Shown here: positions 6,801 to 9,210 of the stretch, in pieces | Numbering within the stretch: the first letter of the stretch is position 1 | Layout of the letters: each line of letters begins with the position of its first letter | NCBI GenBank assembly: GCA_937874315.1 | Contig: CALNAE010000134.1 | Coordinates: 1 to 9,210 of the forward strand | Reading direction: 5' to 3' | From: an uncultured Bifidobacterium sp. | GTDB lineage: Bacteria > Actinomycetota > Actinomycetes > Actinomycetales > Bifidobacteriaceae | Length of the DNA stretch: 9,210 nucleotides | Made by a program: the position numbers and the translations under genes | Notes under the pieces: generated by a model | The model's database searches: none | What the model saw: only the letters and a program-made list of their open reading frames with translations | Told to the model about the DNA's origin: nothing

Positions 6801-9115
6801 TCATCGGCAGACAGGCGGCCCGCGAGCGCAGCGAGGCACAGGCACCCGGCAAGCTGTACATCGCAGGCGAATACGCAGTGGTCGAGGCCGGACACCCCGC
6901 CATGCTGATCGCCGTGAATCGTTTCATTACCGTGCGGATACGGTCCTGCGACGGCGCGAATCCGGCAGACGGGGCCGCCGGGAATGGCGGGGCGGCTGGA
7001 ACCCGATCGGACGCTCGTGGTTCCGTCGTAGACTCACAAGCAGTGACCCCGTCCACTGGCGGCCACATCTATTCCGAAGGGCATCAGGAGGCCGCGGTCG
7101 CCTGGCATCGTGATGCGCAAGGTGTCTGCACACCCGACGACGAACGGCCGGGGGCGGCGTTCATCATTGCCGCGATTCGTTCCGTCGAGCAGATTGCACA
7201 GGATGCCGGTGTCGCGCCGAGATATTTCGACACGCGGATCAGCAGCGAATTGGACCATGACTCCGGGCGCAAGTACGGCCTGGGTTCATCGGCCGCCGTC
7301 ACCGTCGCCACCGTCAAGGCGCTGCTCGGCTTCTATGGGCTTGTATTGGAGCCCATGGCGCAATATAAACTTGCGTTCATCGCCTCAAGCCGTGCGCAGC
7401 GGGTAGGCTCCGGCGGTGATCTGGCCGCGAGCCTATTCGGCGGATGCATCCGCTTCTGCGCGGTCGATCGCGCTTGGGTGAAACGGCGGCTGCAGGACAC
7501 ATCCGTGAGCGATCTGATAGCCATGCCCTGGCCCAACCTGCAGGTGACGCGACTGCGCGTATTCGGCGATGACCGTGGACCACGCTCGCCTCATTCCGAG
7601 GTGTTGGTCGGCTGGTCGGGCCATCCCGCGTCCACCGACGCCTTGGTCACCAACGTGCAGGGAGAGACCGGCGTGGACCGCCGACGTCGGTACCAGGAGT
7701 TTCTTGCGTCCAGCGATCGCTGTGTCGACGCGCTGGCCGTGGCGTTGACGCAGGGCACCATGGACGACGTGCGCGCTCAGATCGGCGTGGCGCGCGCCTT
7801 GCTCGCCGACCTGTCGACGATGACCGGGACGGTGATCGAAACCGCTGAATTGTCAACGCTGATCGATATCGCACTGCGACACGGCGCCGCCTCGAAATCC
7901 TCGGGAGCGGGCGGGGGAGACTGCGGCATAGCGATTGTGGACGACCCGCGCGCCGCGCAGGACATTCGCCGTGACTGGTCGGCACGGGGCATCGTCCCGC
8001 TGGACCTGACCGTGTGCCCGCCGCTGGCCGATGCCCAGGAATGGCAGGACGACAGCTCCCGACGCAAGGACGATCACGTCCGGTTCGCCTTGCGCCAGCA
8101 CGAGAGCGAGGGCGGGAATGCTTTCGATGACCTGCGTTTCATCCACCACGGTCTTCATGGCGTGTCCCTGTCGACCATCGACACGTCAACCACCGTATGC
8201 GGCCGGCACTGGACGTTGCCCCTCTACATCAACGCGATGACCGGTGGCTCGGAACGCACCGGCGTCATCAACGGCTCGCTGTCGCGCGTCGCCAGGGCGA
8301 CCGGGCTGGCGATGGCCTCCGGCTCCCAACATGCGGCTCTGCGTGACCCGTCGCTGCAACACACGTTCACGGTGATCCGCGAGCACACCAGTGGATTCGT
8401 ATTCGCCAATGTCGGCCCGACGGTCACGCCCGCGCAGGCCGTACAGGCCGTGCGGATGCTGCGCGCAGACGCGTTGCAGATCCACATCAATCTCGCCCAG
8501 GAGATCGTCATGCCCGAAGGCGACCGGGACTTCAGCGCCTGGCCGGAACGGATTCGTGCCATCGCCACGGCGGTTCAGGTGCCGGTGGTGGTCAAGGAGG
8601 TCGGATTCGGCATGAGCCGCAGCACCATCCAGGAGCTTGCCGCCCTGGGCGTCGGCACGGTCGATGTGAGCGGGCGCGGGGGCACTGATTTCGCCGCCAT
8701 CGAGAATGCGCGCAGGGCGCTGGGCGAGTACGACTACCTCGACCAATGGGGGCAGTCGACCGTGCTGTGCCTGTTGGAATCGTCGGCCGGCCCCGACCCG
8801 GTGCATGTCGATGTGCTCGCCTCGGGTGGCGTGCGCACGCCGCTCGACGTTGTGAAGGCGCTGGCTTTGGGAGCCAAGGCGGTCGGCGTGTCCGGCCATT
8901 TCCTGCATGTGCTGCAGCAGGATGGCGAGCAGGGACTGATTGAGGAAATCGGTCGGTGGGGCGAGCAACTGCGCTCGCTGATGGCCCTGCTCGGCGCGCG
9001 CAACATCGCCGAACTGCGCCATACCGATCTGCTGCTGGGCGGCGTCACGGCACAGTACGCCGGGGAGCTCGGCGTCGACGCCAAGGCGTTGGCGCATCGC
9101 AGCAGGACCGTCTGA
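6797..9115 (+). CDS. Phosphomevalonate kinase - type 2 isopentenyl-diphosphate isomerase fusion
   Basis: One uninterrupted frame of 772 residues carries two complete enzymes. Residues 1 to about 408 are a GHMP-family phosphomevalonate kinase (5-phosphomevalonate to 5-diphosphomevalonate): APGKLYIAGEYAVVEAGHPA (16-35), KYGLGSSAAVTVATVKA (159-175), GSGGDLAAS (204-212), VGWSGHPAST (271-280), KSSGAGGGDCGIAI (367-380). About 12 linker residues follow, then residues 421-772 form a full FMN/NADPH-dependent isomerase (IPP to DMAPP): RRKDDHVRFAL (422-432), NAFDDLRFIHH (441-451), INAMTGG (478-484), IHINLAQE with the Gln568/Glu569 pair that contacts substrate and Mg, VVKEVGFG (598-605), DVSGRGGTDF (623-632), ASGGVR (675-680). 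Both halves retain their signatures and near-normal length. No in-frame ATG lies near the junction, so separate isomerase translation is unlikely. A Gly/Ala-rich insert occupies about 51-90. The 3' end overlaps the next start at TGATG. The halves would usually be named mvaK2 and fni. Confidence 0.93.
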   Translation: MIIGRQAARERSEAQAPGKLYIAGEYAVVEAGHPAMLIAVNRFITVRIRSCDGANPADGAAGNGGAAGTRSDARGSVVDSQAVTPSTGGHIYSEGHQEAAVAWHRDAQGVCTPDDERPGAAFIIAAIRSVEQIAQDAGVAPRYFDTRISSELDHDSGRKYGLGSSAAVTVATVKALLGFYGLVLEPMAQYKLAFIASSRAQRVGSGGDLAASLFGGCIRFCAVDRAWVKRRLQDTSVSDLIAMPWPNLQVTRLRVFGDDRGPRSPHSEVLVGWSGHPASTDALVTNVQGETGVDRRRRYQEFLASSDRCVDALAVALTQGTMDDVRAQIGVARALLADLSTMTGTVIETAELSTLIDIALRHGAASKSSGAGGGDCGIAIVDDPRAAQDIRRDWSARGIVPLDLTVCPPLADAQEWQDDSSRRKDDHVRFALRQHESEGGNAFDDLRFIHHGLHGVSLSTIDTSTTVCGRHWTLPLYINAMTGGSERTGVINGSLSRVARATGLAMASGSQHAALRDPSLQHTFTVIREHTSGFVFANVGPTVTPAQAVQAVRMLRADALQIHINLAQEIVMPEGDRDFSAWPERIRAIATAVQVPVVVKEVGFGMSRSTIQELAALGVGTVDVSGRGGTDFAAIENARRALGEYDYLDQWGQSTVLCLLESSAGPDPVHVDVLASGGVRTPLDVVKALALGAKAVGVSGHFLHVLQQDGEQGLIEEIGRWGEQLRSLMALLGARNIAELRHTDLLLGGVTAQYAGELGVDAKALAHRSRTV
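9104..9107 (+). promoter_or_regulatory. Shine-Dalgarno for the gene starting at 9115
   Basis: AGGA lies seven bases before the ATG at 9115, inside the last codons of the fusion gene. It supports a genuine start at the TGATG junction. Confidence 0.55.
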
Positions 9116-9210
9116 TGGCTGCGGGGTCTGCTGGTGGTCGGCCTGGTGTCGGACCTGTCGGCGCCGACCGTGCTGATGTCGAGCCTGCCGGCGGGGAGTC
9201 TTGCTGTTGT
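9115..9210 (+). CDS. Start of an unrecognised gene, by position possibly HMG-CoA reductase
   Basis: An ATG at 9115 shares one base with the fusion-gene stop (TGATG) and opens a frame that remains open for 32 codons to the window end. The visible residues are Gly/Ala/Pro/Asp-rich and end in several Cys codons; they match no domain I know. In the Streptomyces CL190 mevalonate cluster the gene after the isomerase is HMG-CoA reductase, so this may be that enzyme with a low-complexity N-terminal extension, but that is inference from gene order only. A downstream internal start is possible. Confidence 0.5.
   Translation, partial: MAAGSAGGRPGVGPVGADRADVEPAGGESCCC
9157..9168. repeat. 12-bp perfect palindrome
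   Basis: gtcggcgccgac equals its own reverse complement. It lies within the presumed coding start of the last gene, in a stretch with several GTCGG/CCGAC half-copies. It could be a protein site or simply a product of GC-rich repetitive codons. Confidence 0.4.

Noticed and set aside
8186..9097. Minus-strand open frame (303 codons) opposite the isomerase domain
   Set aside because: Antisense shadow; the plus strand carries the full IDI-2 signature set.

Overview
The window looks like chromosomal DNA from a high-GC Gram-positive bacterium (Actinomycetota). GC is high by eye, all long reading frames are dense with G/C-ending codons, and the mevalonate proteins closely resemble those of actinobacteria such as Streptomyces. 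The neighbouring envelope genes (a lipoteichoic-acid-synthase-like phosphoglycerol transferase, a galactofuranosyltransferase-like GT2 and RmlB) would suit Bifidobacteriaceae, but the family assignment is a guess from memory and not proven by the window.

Layout: two gene blocks diverge from a short intergenic region at about 4351-4473. Leftward (minus strand) runs an envelope block: rmlB (3271-4350), a membrane-bound LTA-synthase-like phosphoglycerol transferase (559-3183), then the start of a family 2 glycosyltransferase that leaves the window at its left edge (1-496). Gaps are 87 and 62 bp, with no convincing terminator in either, so co-transcription is plausible.

Rightward (plus strand) runs a tightly packed mevalonate-pathway operon: mevalonate kinase (4474-5571), mevalonate diphosphate decarboxylase (5568-6800), and one long reading frame (6797-9115) that joins a complete phosphomevalonate kinase to a complete type 2 (FMN-dependent) isopentenyl-diphosphate isomerase. 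A further gene opens at 9115 and leaves the window. Neighbouring genes overlap at GTGA, ATGA and TGATG junctions, which suggests translational coupling. The order MK-MVD-PMK-IDI2 is that of the mevalonate cluster of Streptomyces sp. CL190, where HMG-CoA reductase and HMG-CoA synthase follow, so the gene at 9115 may be HMG-CoA reductase. Together these enzymes would carry mevalonate to isopentenyl diphosphate and dimethylallyl diphosphate.

The most unusual item is the PMK::IDI2 fusion. A second theme is that nearly every protein here carries low-complexity extensions or insertions absent from typical relatives, some built from short in-frame tandem DNA repeats: an Arg-rich N-terminus on the phosphoglycerol transferase, an acidic C-terminal tail on MVK, a Gly-rich N-terminus and an acidic insert in MVD, a Gly/Ala-rich insert in PMK, and a Gly/Ala/Pro-rich start to the last gene. 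No RNA gene, mobile element or CRISPR array was seen.
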